Assembly (NCBI RefSeq): GCF_038396675.1
Contig: NC_088926.1
Location: 20,570,001-20,634,000, forward strand
DNA: 64,000 bases
From: Hydra vulgaris
Lineage: Eukaryota > Cnidaria > Hydrozoa > Anthoathecata > Hydridae
Direction of reading: 5' to 3'
Part shown: piece by piece, positions 48,281 to 62,344 of the stretch
Position numbering within the stretch: position 1 is the stretch's first letter
How the letters are laid out: each line of letters opens with the position of its first letter
Notes under the pieces: model-generated
What the model was told of the DNA's origin: nothing
Seen by the model: the letters and a program-made list of their open reading frames with translations, nothing else
The model's database searches: none
Made by a program: the position numbers and the translations under genes

Positions 48281-50035
48281 CAGTAGCGTGCAAAAGTTTA
48301 GAAACACCAACTTTTTTTTAATTTTTTCTGCATAACTTTTCACAAACTTTTATAAAGAAGCTGAAATTTTTACCAAATGTGCTCTATATTATTTCAATTT
48401 AAAATACAAACCACAAACGAATTAAATTGAAAAATTAATTAACTTTTAATTGTTTTTTTGAAAAAATTGCGCTTCCACGCAAAAGTTAAGATACAGTATC
48501 ATACCCTGCAAATAAATCATGTTTATGTAAACAAAAGCAAAATTTAAGGTCAAAATATTGGTGAAATTTAATAACTTAATTACTTTGAGATATTTCAAAG
48601 GTATTAAAATATAATTAATTGCCAAAATAATGGTAAAATTTTATAATACAATTACTTTGCAATATTTTAAAACCATCGGAAAAGCTAAGGAAGTTTCAAA
48701 GGAAATAAAGGAATTAATTATAAAAGCTGTGGGAAATAAAATGACTTACAGGCAGATTTCTGAATTTTACAATGTTTCTAAACCAGGAATAAGTCACACT
48801 ATGAAAAGATTTTGTCTGCGCAAAACTATTGAAAGCAAAACTTGCTCTGGAAGACTCAAAGTTACAACTGAAAAGTCTGATAGATTATCAGTAAGGTATT
48901 GCCAAAAATATTACACGCAAGTCTGCTGTCTAATTTAAACGCAATTTCATTGCACAATTGTGCAACTTCATTGCACAAACTGTAGCATCAATACAATTAT
49001 ACCTCAATTACGACAAAATAATCTTTATGGCCATTGTCCAGTTAGGAAACCGCAAATACCTGCAAGAAATTTAAAAACGGGAACAAAATTTGCAAAAGAT
49101 CATATTAGTTGGTCAGTTAATGACTGGTCGAAAGTCTTTTTTTTTGATGAATCAAAGTTTGTGCTATAAAGTAGTGACAGAATTAAGTATGTTAGGGGCC
49201 CAGTAGGAGACAAATTAATCCAAAATATCAGTTACCACTGTTAATCATGGAGGAGGAAATGTTATGGTTTGGGTTAGTTTAGTATGACAATGTGGGTTCC
49301 ATTTATCACTTAGAAGGTTTATGGTCCTGAGAGTTTATTTAGACTGATGTCTATATAAAGTCTCTGGTCAATGAGAATGTTATGCTTCCGATGCAAAGCA
49401 TAAAATGACTTGCAAATGGATCTTACAACAAGATAATGATCCAAAGCATTGTGCCAGATCTGTTAAAGAATAATTTAAATCACAAAAAATCAAAGCTCTT
49501 AAATGGCCCTCACAAAGGCTAGATCTCAATCCTATTGAGCATCTTTGGGAGTACATTAACCAGAAATTAGTTGGTAGAAAAACAACTAACAAAGACCATT
49601 TATTTGCATTGATTAAAGAATATTGGTATAATATTCCTCAGGATGTACTAATTAAATAAGTAGATTCAATGCCTCGTCGTTGTGTTGCTGATTTAAAGGC
49701 AAATGGATATGTCACCAAATACATAGTGTTTTATTAAAACTATTTTATTGTTAAAAAAATTTCTATTTTGTGAATTTAGTAAAAATTTCAGCTTTTTTGA
49801 AATAAATATTATTCAAATTTAGTTGTTTCTAAACTTTTGCGCAGTAGCTTTCTCGAGAAAAAAACTACATGTTAATTAACCGTTCAATTTTGCAACTTGT
49901 GTGGCTTGTATTTTAAAATTGAAGTAATATAGAGCACATTTGGTAAAAATTTTAGCCTATTTATGAAAGTTTGTGAAAAGTTATGCAGTAAAAAATGAAA
50001 AAAAGTTGGTGTTTCTAAACTTTTGCACGCTACTG
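48281..50035 (+). mobile_element. Tc1/mariner element, copy 2
   Basis: Same element as 29,879-31,609 with TA on both sides (48,279-48,280 and 50,036-50,037), but 1,755 bp. The extra 24 bp are at about 48,950-48,975, where a TTCATTGCACAA-type unit is repeated. The central part (48,890-49,170) differs from copy 1 far more than the sequence on either side. Confidence 0.95.
48630..49737 (+). pseudogene. Tc1-type transposase, copy 2
   Basis: As in copy 1, but the hook motif is GRLK (Pro to Leu), the frame breaks at about 48,938, and the stretch between the DNA-binding domain and DESKF carries many substitutions. SKVFFFDESKF, QQDNDPKH and the NPIEHLWE block are retained. Not functional. Confidence 0.9.
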
Positions 50036-50037
50036 TA

Positions 50038-52717
50038 TCAGTAAAATGCTGTTTGTTTTTAGGTCAGAGAAGGGGACAATAGGTGCAATTTCTATTATTA
50101 GGCAAGTTCAAGTTAGATTTTTAGTAAAGAAAACGGATTTGAGGATGAAATTTGTTAACCTCAAGCTTTGGACAGATTACTAAATGGAGGTCTTAAAGGC
50201 ATTTAGATATTGGAGGAATGGCATTATAAGAAACATGCAACCTGTAGAAGTGAAGAAACAAGGACGCTAAAATAATGATGAGGATCATCATTATAATTGA
50301 TTTCTAAAAATTATATATAAATGCTGATAACTTTTTGCAAAAAACTTTGTAAATAATCAAATAAAAGTATTTAGTGTTAGTATTCCTAAGAATACTAATA
50401 CAGAGTAAGGGTATGGAAATTTAAATGTTGTACAGAAGCAAAGCAGCTTAGGTATTTATGCTAAAAAAACACAACATAAAGACCAAAAAAATAACTTATA
50501 TTTAGAATAATAAAGAATAAAACCTTAACATTTATGAAATTCTGTTTATTCATATTGATAAAACAAATAAACTTTTGCCAACATAAAAAAAACATTAAGC
50601 ACCTTCCTACAAACTAATCCCCCAAATATGTAAAGTTAATTTTTTCCTTTAGTTTCACATCAACATTTTCAAACTTGTGTGGTTCGGATGGTTGTCTACA
50701 GCAACATTTTAATGCCATTATAAATTATTTGAAACAATTTTTTACAACTGCATGCCCTTCCTGACGTTAATATGAAGCAGGTTGTACTGGTTTACATGTT
50801 ATTAGTAGCAGAGTGACCTGATCTGAAAAATAGAAAGTGTATTAGGGATCGTATTATTTCTTTTGTTTGTGATATTGATTTAACAAATTGAATAGGAAAA
50901 GGAAAAATACTTCAAGCTAAAAACAAACTTAACCAAACAAATATTAGTCAAAAAAAACATTCAAACAAGTGAGATTAATAAATACAAGAAAAACATGGGT
51001 TTGATCATCTATGTGCTTGATCACCAATGCCAAAAATATGAGAAGCATAAACTAATAATGTAAAAAAATAAACAAAATAACTTAAAAGAATATATAGGTG
51101 GGTGATTTTTTTAAATAGAACACCCAGCATATTTTATTAAAAAGCTGAAAACGTGAAAATTCATAAAAAAAAACTAAATTAAAAAAAAATCATATTTTTT
51201 CAGAATCTTTTTTTCTGTCTTTTTATCTCCATTATTAGGGATTGCAATAATAGTTAACTAGTTTACAGGTAAATCAAACTGAAAATGTATAATTTTGCTA
51301 CTGGTAATTTTACCCTTAATTGCTGGTAAATTTAAAGGAAAATATTATAAAATTCTAAGAAACAAAATACATTTATTCAATAAAAAACTACATGACTCAT
51401 CTTTTCAATATAAAGTAAAAAAGTTATTTTTGTTTTGTTATTTTTCTGTTCCTAGTATTTTGCTGATTTGATATTTACTGAATGTGCACATAATTAATTT
51501 GTACTCAGCTCATATCATAAACATAATCTTTTCAAAATAAGTTAAAGAGGTAATAAAAATAACAAATTGCCTGTTTCATGGGAGAAAAAAATACATCTAG
51601 TTGCTGATAAATTATTCATTTTCAGTCTATTTTGTATAATTATTTAACATTTTTAAAAATATTTAATTAAATCATTTGTTTGGTGAGTTGTTACACTATC
51701 AACAGCCAAAGTTGGTTTGTTACTTGTTACATATTTGTTTGTACACCTTATAATTTAAGAGCACCGTATAGCGCTAAGGGTTATACAAATGTTCTTAAGT
51801 CTCTATACGATTCAATACATTTAGTACATCTATATACTGATAGATATACTCTTATCATGTGTAAACTTAAACACTCAGTGTGTCAATCTACAGCGTGACA
51901 CTGCATCATGAAGTGTCCACCCCAATGTACCAACAACAATAACAAAACAACAACAACAACAAAAAGCAATATATTTACCAGAAATATATATGTTTTACAT
52001 AAGAATGTTATAAGTTGCAAAATATATGTACAGTCTACATTCTGGATGGTTCACTCTCATATAGCTCAGCTAAATTGAGCAGAGCAACCATAAACAAAAC
52101 AAAAACAATGCAAATAAAATAAACAATACACTCAGAAAGATGCTATTAGTCAACATTCATATTTATATGTTATATATCTTCTATAGTGAGATATCTTTTA
52201 TCACCAGTAATTGAACTGTTATTTCTATTTATCTTAATGTAACAAGTAGTATTTTAATTTGGCTTTGAGGACATATTTTTTAATGTTGTTCAATGGGATT
52301 GATTTTAATTTATTTTGAAATCGATTTCAGTCCATTAATGCAGAGCATTTAAAGGAATGTTTACCTTAGGATATTGTATTATATGTTTGCACACTAAGTG
52401 CACCTCTACAAAAGTTTCTTGTAAGTTGACAGCTAATTGCACTGCTTAGTGTAAACCATTTATTAAATATAGGAGGTAGCTTTTTGTTTAGGCAGCTGTG
52501 AATAAATAAACAATTTTCAATTTTCATTATATCATGCACTTTTAAAATTTGTAATGCGTTAAAAGATGTGAATGTATGTGAATTTTTTTGATAGAAATTC
52601 GATAAACCTGACTACTTGTTTCTGAAAAATAAATAAGCGAAATACAATTATGTTTATGATAAAAGGCAATATGACTATTCCTATCAGTCAATATTGATAT
52701 GACAGAAAGCAATATAT
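50038..52717. other. Non-coding (copy of 31,612-34,291)
   Basis: Appears identical to the copy 1 counterpart by eye. No gene recognised. Confidence 0.45.
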
Positions 52718-52751
52718 CCAACCTATCAGTCAATATTGACTGATAGGTTGG
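52718..52751. repeat. Perfect 34-bp palindrome (copy 2)
   Basis: Duplicate of 34,292-34,325. Confidence 0.9.
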
Positions 52752-52821
52752 GGTGGAGCAAGAAGTCTTAATTTTATTTATTTCTAACTTTATTTAGGAA
52801 GTCTTATACTCTTTATTTACA

Positions 52822-52936
<115 letters not shown>

Positions 52937-53155
52937 TATATTTTAAATTACTGTAAAAAAAATAATTCATTTTATAATAAGCAACTTACCGACTACATTA
53001 TCTTTAAAGAATTTCTTTGAAAATGTGTATGCTTTATTAAACATTAACATAAGGAAATATTTTAAGACAATTGTTCTTAAACACTTTATTAGATCATTTA
53101 AATTATAGTATGCATTAATCTATACTTTAACTTTATATTTAGCTAGAATTTGTGC

Positions 53156-53384
53156 AAGAAATCGTTCCTGTTTTAAAATGAATCGTTTATGTTTTTAAGG
53201 AAATCGTTCCTGATTTTCTCTAAGTCATCGTTCCTTCGGGTTTTTTTTTTCGGGAAATGGTTCCGGTTTTTTAGAAAACGTTCCGCTTTTTTCAGAAATC
53301 GTTCATAGGAACGATTTCTTTGGGGAAATCCTTCCTACGTTTTGAGAAATCGTTCTGTAAACATACTTATTATTATTGTTATTA

Positions 53385-53416
<32 letters not shown>

Positions 53417-53428
53417 GTTATTATTAAA
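53156..53428. repeat. AATCGTTCC cluster and (ATT)n (copy 2)
   Basis: Duplicate of 34,730-35,002, same unit number and same ATT-array length. Confidence 0.75.
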
Positions 53429-53660
53429 ACTATTGTAAAAACGATTTACGGATAATAAATAGCTTGTTTTTTTGTGTTGTTGTTGTTCGTCAAGGTTTGT
53501 TACCACATTAAAAAAAAATTAAAAATTAGGCTCCTGCAATTTATTGGCTGTCTCAACATTAGGGATGTGAATAACATTGCAAAAAAAAAAACATTTTTCT
53601 TTTGAAAAAGTATAGTTTTTTAAGTAATGCGATAAATTCATACTCATAAAATCTCCTTAA

Positions 53661-55638
53661 GGGGCAACGACCCTCAAAATTCAAAACTACACATAAAAAG
53701 TAACTTTTTCTTTAGTCACATAGGAAATATTATACTGACATTAAGAGTACCAAAAAACACATAAAAAGTTAGCTCGTTGCTATGGTAACCAAAAAAAATA
53801 GCTGAAAATACCACAAAAACTGTCTTTACGCCGTAAAAAAATAAAGACTTGTGAGTAAAGGAGTGTCAATGAAGTTTTGCAGAACTGTTCTAAATATCTA
53901 AATTTGTGATATGAACGAAGCAGATTTTTGAATAAATATTTTTTTCCATAAAAAGCTACAGACAAATTACGTTTTTTAAAAAAAGGTCAAAATGCAAAAT
54001 AAAAAACTTATTAACTCAAAATCTTAAGTCATATTAGAAATTTTACTTCGATCATATCATAAATATTGGCAAAATGAACAATCCCTGAAAAATTCATAAT
54101 GATAGCATGTATACTTTTCAAGATTTTTTTACCGGCGTGTTTAAAAAGCAAACTCTCAGAAAACGCAAAACAAAAAGTAAAATCATAAATTATTGTTCAT
54201 TTCATAAATATTTCTTTAAAAAAATTACTTTTTAAAAGAATATTTTTAAAACTACCAGATTCATAATATTTCTTGGCCTTTTCTATTGACTTTTGGTGAT
54301 CATTCTTTGACAATATTTGACGTTGTAACAACTTTCGTTTAATCTTAAAACTTTCACTCGATTTAAATGATGATAGATTTATTCGTTTTTTGTTTATGAG
54401 TCTGCAACCAGCTAAAGTAAAATGTCCTGGTTTCATATTAAGTTTTTCATAAATTAAAATAACAGACTTCATACCAATGTTATAATTTGCAACAGCATCG
54501 TTCACTCCGAACTCTAAACTGGCTAAACCAACATAGTTACTTTAATTTTTCCCATATTCAATTATTAAAACTCTCATTACAATTCTGGGTTTTGCCATGC
54601 AGACACTTTACTAATTCAGAATCTTTACTTAAATCAGCATATATTAAATCAGCATATATTGGCTTGATTTTGTGAATAATATCAACAGGAATTCCTGGTC
54701 CAGTTTTTGTTGCTATTTTTGTATAATTTTTGCGTGTCATGGGTTAAGGTATATTCATAAGCTGAGTTAATTTTTCAATTCCAGTATGACCATGTCCTAA
54801 TACTCTCATTGCATATATTGTCCTGTTTTAATATCAAACTCTTTAACACAATTATCTGATGTATAAAATTCATATTTATAATTACAAGATAGTGTAGTAC
54901 ACTTCAAATATAGCAACGATGCCAGTCCTTTCTTTTTTTCATGGTAATAACCTAGGTACAGTGCACAGTTTTCACATTGAGGACAAATTAACAATGAAAG
55001 AACTTTAGATAAAATTTCAGTATCTATAATACTGTAACCACTAATTTTTTTAATGTTTTTACTTGGTTCATTTGTAATGAATTTATTTTTCTTAGCAGAT
55101 GCGCCTAAAATATTACTGCCATTTAACTCACATCCACTTACATTACATGCATTTTTATCTTTCTGCACATTAAATACTCTTCTTTTATTGTGGTACTTTG
55201 TTCTCTGCTTTACTCTATCATTCATTTTTGTGTTCTTAATAACATCCAAATCATCCAAAAAATTTAAAGGATTTTATCATATTTTTTTGTTTCTGCTGTT
55301 AGATAAATTAGCTTTGATAACTTAATAAAATCGCAATTGTAAATGGCCTATGTTTGAGTATAATAAGGAACAGAATATTATTTCGCAAAGAAGATATAAA
55401 TCAAAACATATATTTGAAACAGTACTCCAGAATAAGTTCACCAACAAAATATTCACCCCCATAGCAACGCGTTGCTATGCAAATATTTTTTTCTTGGGTT
55501 CAAAAAAACATAAATTAAGCAAAAACTTATAAAGAAATCTATAATTTTTTTTAGATTCAAAATCTACATAAAACTTTGGTCAACAATTACTAGAAAAAAA
55601 AAATTAAATTTTTGAAAAAATTTGAGAGTATTTGCCCC
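53661..55638 (-). mobile_element. TTAA-flanked Mutator/Kolobok-like element, copy 2
   Basis: Duplicate of 35,235-37,212, with TTAA at 53,657-53,660 and 55,639-55,642. The right end reads TTTGCCCC where copy 1 has GTTGCCCC, so copy 2's inverted end carries one mismatch. Confidence 0.85.
54197..55258 (-). pseudogene. Mutator-like transposase, internally deleted, copy 2
   Basis: Same reading frames, stops and internal deletion as copy 1 (35,771-36,832). The shared defects show that the gene was already dead before the duplication. Confidence 0.8.
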
Positions 55639-56302
55639 TTAAAAACGCAAAAACTAAATGGGAAGAATAAAGATATATGATTAGATTATTGTATTGTCGT
55701 ATTTGATAGCAACATCAAAGTTATATAAAAATATTAGTATCAAGTTAAAATACATACTACTTGTCGTAATATCAACGAGCCTCTCATCACAAATACAAAG
55801 ATATTACATCAGTACAAAAAGATTTATGTTCAATTTAAATTCTGACCATCAAAACCAAGACATTCTTTGATGAAGTCTGAATTCTATTATTGAATTGTTA
55901 TTTGTAAATTTAAGATAGCGTTAAAAAGATTTTTATCCCCCTCTCTGGTGTCTAGTGGTAAAAAAGTTTCCAATCTCTAAATATATCTCTAATATATTTA
56001 CACTTCATTACGTTACAATTCTGTTACTTAATATAATGCAATGTATAATATACAAAATGTAACATTATATAACGTAGTTTAACAAGTTTAACAAAGTATA
56101 ACGTAATTTAACAAATAATGTTTCTTATCAAAAAAACTCAACATTGCTTTTTAAAGTAAAATAAAACAATTGTTTCTTTAAATATACACATGTTATTGTC
56201 AAGGAAACTCTTAGAACGCTATGAAATTTTATCGATAAATGGTATATTATAGTTTCAGTGATATATCAAGTTTTATATAATATATCTTTGTTTTAGTGAT
56301 AT

Positions 56303-57883
56303 CAGTGGCGGATCCAGGTCCTTGTCCTAGGGGGGTAATTTGACCAACAACAAAAAAAATCCGCTTATATTTCTTTCAGATTTTTTATTTGATTATTTAG
56401 AATAATTTAAGAAAAGTTTGCTTATAAGTATTTTGAATGTTTCTGTATATAAATATCTTGAAAAAATCAAAAAATGAAAGTTATTATTTAGTCTGTTATA
56501 AGGGACGGATTCATATCCTCGATTGCCCTAGAAAGAAAAATTTTGGGGGCCCTAAACTCTTCTAAATACCACAATTTTTTTTAAACGATATCCCATTTAA
56601 AAATTGAGCCCGCTAAAATCATGGTACACAGGCTGCAGTCCTGTCTGCTTATAGGTAAATCTGGCCCTATCTGTAATGTGCAACAAAATATTATTTTTAT
56701 TATATTCTTTTTATTAATAAAGACTTTTATAAATTTAACAAACAACAATATAAAGTTGAGCTTTCTAGTTTCCGAAGATGCAAAACTATCAATAATCTTT
56801 TCGACATTTATGATACAATCTCTATGGATATGTATCCTAGCTTATCCATTTAATCGTTCTTATCCTATATTGGATCTCAACCAAGTTTTAAGTCCTTTTA
56901 AAACCGAGAAACTCCGTACTCCTGAAGAAACGCTAAAACGCTCTTGCTTTTTGATTGCGTCTTTCCATTTTAGCTCCCAAAATTCAAATTCTGAAAAAAC
57001 TTTCATTAGTTAGACATTCTCATCAACAGTGTTTATGTTGGGCAGCCCTTTCATAAAACTCAGTATATAACTAATTATGGATGCTGTTAACTCTGTTTTT
57101 GTTTTATTTAATAAATTTCTTGGTATTGCTACACTTAATTCAAAAGAGTTTAAGGTTTCATCAGAAAATCTGAAATATAAATCTAGAACGGTAAATAAAC
57201 ATTGACTCTATAGTAAGTTAGAGGATCATTGGTATTGAGGTTTGCGCGATTAGTTTGTTTTCCTGTAATTCGTGGAATCTTGATTTTTTAACCTAAGTCT
57301 TCTAGTAACTTTGATATAGTCATAAATATAGCATTAAAGTTTTCTTCTGACGTCTTTTACTTAATATCTTTATAGTATGTTTAAGAATAGTTTTGGCATA
57401 TTCATCACCTATAAAAATTATACGACAAATTAAAATTAAATTAATAAAAACAAAATTTACTATTAAAACGAAACCTATATAATATTTTTCGTAAGTTTTT
57501 CAAAACTGTTTTAGAAAATTTTCAAAATAGAACGATAGTAATTTACAGTTTTTTATTGTTATCTAATTATATAATAGAATGAATTAATGATGATAACATT
57601 AAAATGTTTCGAAACTTTCATCGTTTTTCTTCGATATCGTAAAAATGTTAAAAATGCAACAATTTTTTTGTAACGTTATGGTTTTAGTATTGCTTTAGTT
57701 TTAGTTTTTGTTTTAATTTAAAAAAAGTAAATAGTTAGCTGCAGAATATTTTTTTGTATTTTGTTTTTTCTTTTAAAAATTTTTCAATAATATTTTGATG
57801 TTTGATATTTCTTATTGGGGTTAGTTACCCCACCACCGTACTCTTTGTATCCCCCACCACCTTATTCTTTGTATCCGCCACTG
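56303..57883 (-). mobile_element. Non-autonomous hAT, CAGTGGCGGAT ends, copy 2
   Basis: Duplicate of 37,877-39,457 with the same AGTGATAT flanks (56,295-56,302 and 57,884-57,891). A cluster of differences from copy 1 lies near 57,674-57,696. Confidence 0.93.
56696..57016 (-). pseudogene. hAT transposase C-terminal fragment, copy 2
   Basis: Duplicate of 38,270-38,590, with the same two stops around ERLNG. Confidence 0.75.
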
Positions 57884-57957
57884 AGTGATATATCATAGTT
57901 TTAAATGATAAATCAAGTTTTATCGATATATGATATATCATAGGGTACCACTTTAAA

Positions 57958-60653
57958 TAAGGCTGTTAGCGGGTACCCGGTTGCCCGGGTACCCGCCGGT
58001 TGGTTCTTGCCCGGGCACCATTATCAAATAACGGGTAACCGTTGTTAATACAAAAAAGCAAAAAGTTTCAATTTACAAATTATTAATTCTAATTTTTTTG
58101 TAAGCTTTTAACCATTAATTGAAATAAAACAATTTAACAATATAAAATTGATATGTAAAATAAGATCTTGAAGAAAAAGTTCTGATTTCTTTATCATCGT
58201 TAGTTTTTCTGAAAACTTTAATAAAAACGTTCGGAAAGTTGTTTGATTTTCTGATTCGGAAACCCAATTTTTTACTCTTAACTTTATGTAAAATGTTTTC
58301 TTTTAAGTAAATGAGAACTCCTCCAACTTGTTTCTTAGCATGTCTCTAAAGCAAAATTTTATGAAAACATAGAAGTTAAAGAGTAGAATTCTCTCGAAGA
58401 TCTTACAAAGAATTCCAAGTTTCAGTTAAGAAAATTATATATAAAATGTTTTCAGTTTCTTATTAAAAAGGTATGCAGTTTTTCGAAAAAAAAATTTTAA
58501 AAAGAAGTTTAGGTGCGCGTAGTAACTTTATTGTAAATAAATAGAATGCTATACAAAAAATTTGTAAACAATTAAAGTTTTGTAAAAGCTAGTTGTTGTT
58601 TTTTCTTCTTCATGCTTACTTTTAAAAACATTAATTATGTTTTAAAAACATTTTAAAACACTAATTTTATAGAAAAAAAATGGGTAAAGTATCAAAAGTG
58701 TGGTCTTATGCAGACCGAATCGATAAGAACAGGGTGAAGTGCAAGCAATGTGAGGCGATTTTGACAGCGAAGGGTGGCAACACAAGCACTATCCGACGCC
58801 ATCTTACTAGAACACATCATATGGATATTGATAGCATAGGCAGTTTGGGCGCGCCAAGCATTTTGTCTTTCATTACGGCTTTGCGGCCTAAAATGACGAA
58901 AGAAAGAGAACTAGTTTTGGGTCAGAAAATAGCAGACTTCATTGCTCGTGATGCACACCCGATAAGTTTAGTTGAAGGTGATGGATTTCTTAGTTTGTTG
59001 ATCCAGACTATGTTGTTAAACTCGTTTGACTTCCATAAAGCTGAAAAAAAAAGATACAACGAGACGGTCAAGTCACTGAAACTGAAATTAGGGAAGGCAC
59101 AGTTTGTCGCTTTTACAACGGACATGTCAAAACATTGCATATATGTGTGTATTTGCGCATTGGGTTAACACGGACTGGGAGCTGGAATTTGCAATCTTGC
59201 AGACACGAGAATGTCCTGAACGGCACACTGGAGAAAACATCAGTATTTGTTTGCAGGATGCTGCTGACGAGTGGCAAATTCCTGTTCAGAAAATCGCTGC
59301 TACAGTCCATGATAACGGCTCAAATATAAACCGAGCAATTGACATTCTTGATGAATGGATGGATCAGCGCTGTTTTGCTCACACGCTACAGTTAGCCATT
59401 GGAGCTGGTCTGAAACTTCCAGCAATTGCGAATATAATTCGGGCTGCAAGGCAATTGGCTGCACTCTTCAAGCGAAGTAATTTAGCAATGCAGGAATTGC
59501 GTAACAAATAAGTAGCACTGAGATCTAAGGATGATAAAAAAACATTCAAAGTCATCATAGACTGCTCTACTTGATAGAATTCCACGTTGGACATGTTAGA
59601 ACGATTAGTGAAGCTACGTTGGGTGATTAGAGCCGTGCTGTCTGCCCGAAATTTTACAACAAAAAGAAATGCATCGACTCTACAAATGACGGATGAAAAC
59701 TGGTTGCTTGCGCAAGCCATTATACCCATTCTGAAACCATTAAAGCAGGTAACAGCTATGTCATCTGGTCAGAAATATCCGTCGTAGTCATTAGTTTATC
59801 CACTACTGTCTATTGTTCTAAAAAACGTTCGAGCAGCAAAACCAGACGAATGGACTGCTGCCAATAATTGCAGAAATGTCATTGCTACTGAAATAACAAA
59901 GCGATATTATCCGGAAGGATTCAGTGTACTACCTGGACCAAGAGCGTCTGTATTAAATCCACGTTATAAGCTTTTAAAACTTTTAGAAGTCCCTATTCGA
60001 AATGAAACATACTCCGCCATTAGAGCTGAAATGGAAGCTATTGTTATGCCAGTATTAGAAGAAAATTTAGAAGTAGTAGCGGAAGATCCGATGCCAAAGC
60101 GAGCACGGGATTATTTAGAACCGGACTTACCAAAGGATAATGTTTTTGATGAACTAGCATTGCTGTGCACAGCCAACGAAGAGTTTGGACAAATGGATGA
60201 ATTGGCGTCTTACCTTTCGGAAACGCCATTGACTGTCAGCGGAAATATCTTAGAGTTTTGGCAAAATAACACCAAACGTTACTTAAAGCTTTTTATTTTG
60301 GCTCGCAAGTACATGTGCGTACCTGCGACTTCGGTGCAGAATGCGCTTTTTCAACTGCTGGACATGTAGTCAATTGACGGCGTGCGTCATTGGCACCCAA
60401 AACAGTAGACATTTTAGTTTTTTTTAACCGTAATTGGGAGTTGAGTAATCTGGACACTTAATGTAAAATAAATTTTAGATTTAAGTGAAATTTTAAATAA
60501 GTGACATCATTGAGTGAGACGTTTTATTGGTTTTTATTATTTATAAGTACAACTTTTATAAAAAAAACACTGTTTTTTAATGGGTACCCGGGTACTCGCC
60601 CGATCGTTCAACGGGTACCCGGGCAAGCATTTTTGCAATTTTTGACAGGCTTA
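57958..60653 (+). mobile_element. BED-finger hAT, complete element
   Basis: Ends TAAGGCTGTTA and, inverted on the right, TAAGCCTGTCA, flanked by a perfect 8-bp duplication ACTTTAAA (57,950-57,957 and 60,654-60,661). Length 2,696 bp. Both subterminal regions carry GC-rich GGGTACCCG palindromes (57,970-58,035 and 60,580-60,625), which stand out in AT-rich DNA and are plausible transposase-binding sites. It encodes one decayed transposase. The first 1,116 bp also exist in copy 1. Confidence 0.95.
58680..60369 (+). pseudogene. BED-finger hAT transposase
   Basis: N-terminal BED finger (CKQC; RRHLTRTHH, residues about 21-48), then KIADFIARDAHPISLVEGDG (about 58,926), FVAFTTDMSKH and a frameshift near 59,130. 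All later segments share one frame: AHWVNTDWELEFAILQTREC, KIAATVHDNGSNINRAIDIL, RCFAHTLQLAIGAGLKL (about 59,367-59,415), WVIRAVLSARNFTTKRN, ASVLNPRYKLLKLL, and the C-terminal EFWQNNTKRYLKLF and KYMCVPATSVQNA (about 60,309). In-frame stops occur near 59,509, 59,573 and 59,785. The usual SERVFS dimerisation residues after ATSV are altered (QNALFQLL). ZBED/hAT lineage by the BED finger; inactive. Confidence 0.92.
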
Positions 60654-60661
60654 ACTTTAAA

Positions 60662-62340
60662 TAATAAAATAAAATCTTATTTATAAACATATATAGTCAA
60701 AAGTGCTTAAACAATATAAAGTCATATAATTTTTTCAGCATAAATTATATTTATAAGTTTAATACATCGCGACGTTAGAATTATCTTATTCTATTTCCAC
60801 ATTTTTGACTTTTGAAATAAAACGATTAAAAGGAAAGACTTCAGGAGACGGTATATAATTTTTTTTTATAACTAATGTTTTTTCCGCAACTTTTACTTAT
60901 AACTTAGGTTTTAATACAATGGAAAAACATTATTCTGAGGTAGGCAACACTTTCAATAACTCAAATTTTTCAAAAAGTGGAGATAGCACAAGATAGTTAT
61001 AACAATGCGACATGTCGATATAATTGTCGACATGATTGTTGATAAGTACGAGTATAGACGTCCAATCATGGTTTGTCAGATGTCTTGAGATGTCCAATAC
61101 CCATTAATCTAGATGCAAAATTATAAAGTTTTAAAAGCGACATATTCAAAATTTCTATACTATATCAAAAAAAGAATGCTTTGGAGGTATCAATACACAT
61201 ATATGTTTAAATTCATACTTCCAATATTTTTAAGGTTTTAAGTTTAGAAAAATTATCTAAATGCTTTTTATAAAACCGTTTTTAAATTGTGGTCTATTTA
61301 TAGTCATTTTCAACAACTAGGAATAAATCTAAACTACAAAGTTTTAGCAAACCAGGTGTTTATTAAGTCGATTTATTAAGTTTATTTTTATTTATTATTA
61401 TTTTTTATTTATTATTTTTTATTTATTATTATTTATTTATTATTATTTATTTATTTATTTATTATTATTATTATTTATTAAGCTGCGGAAAACCTTATTT
61501 AGGTAAAACAGCTTTAAATTTTATCAAGAATACTTTATCATGAAAAATAAGTTAAGATTGAAAATGTGGTTCCTCTAAAATATTTAATTATAAAAAGTTC
61601 TACCAAGGAACAATAAAATGGGATACAACATAATTAATATTTGTTTTTCAACAAACTAAAACGCTAGAGAGGTCTCAGAAATATTGAATATGTTTTAAAA
61701 AACTTGAGAAATTTAAGAAACCATGGATGCGTTTTTAAGCAATCTTAAAAACGATACTAATGCAGTGTTTTTCTATTTAATGCTTTTTGTAAAAATGTCC
61801 ATTAGTGTTAAAATATAACAAATATACATAAATATAAGTATTGAATATTCTTTGTAATAAGAAGACAAACTAATATATTTAAACTCGTTTATACAAAACA
61901 TTAAAAAGTATTTTGAGTTTCTTATAAAAACTCATATTTTTTTAAAATAAAAATTAAAAAAAATAATTAACAAAAACAAAAATAATAATATTAACAATAA
62001 TAATAATAGTAATAATAATAGTAATAAACACTGGAGAACCCAAAGTGTTTTTGAATAGAATCTGAAATAAGTTATTGATTAATTTATAGGTGCTAAATTA
62101 AAAAATGATTTTAATTTTTCTTTATCACGTCAAGTTTTTAAATTATAGAGTTTTTAATTTTTTTAAAAATGTGATAAAATGTAAATTACTCAAAATGTAA
62201 AGTACTTAGCCCATATAAGGTTATTTTATCCAAATATTACCGAACAAACGAAAATAAACAATTGGGCTAGACTGCAATGTTTATGTAACACAAATGATAT
62301 TTTTACAAATAATACGGCTACTGAATACATCAATTTAAAA
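60662..62340. other. Non-coding, low-complexity tracts
   Basis: TTATTTAT-type low complexity at 61,374-61,480 and AATAATAAT at about 61,983-62,025. No gene or RNA recognised. Confidence 0.5.
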
Positions 62341-62344
62341 AATA

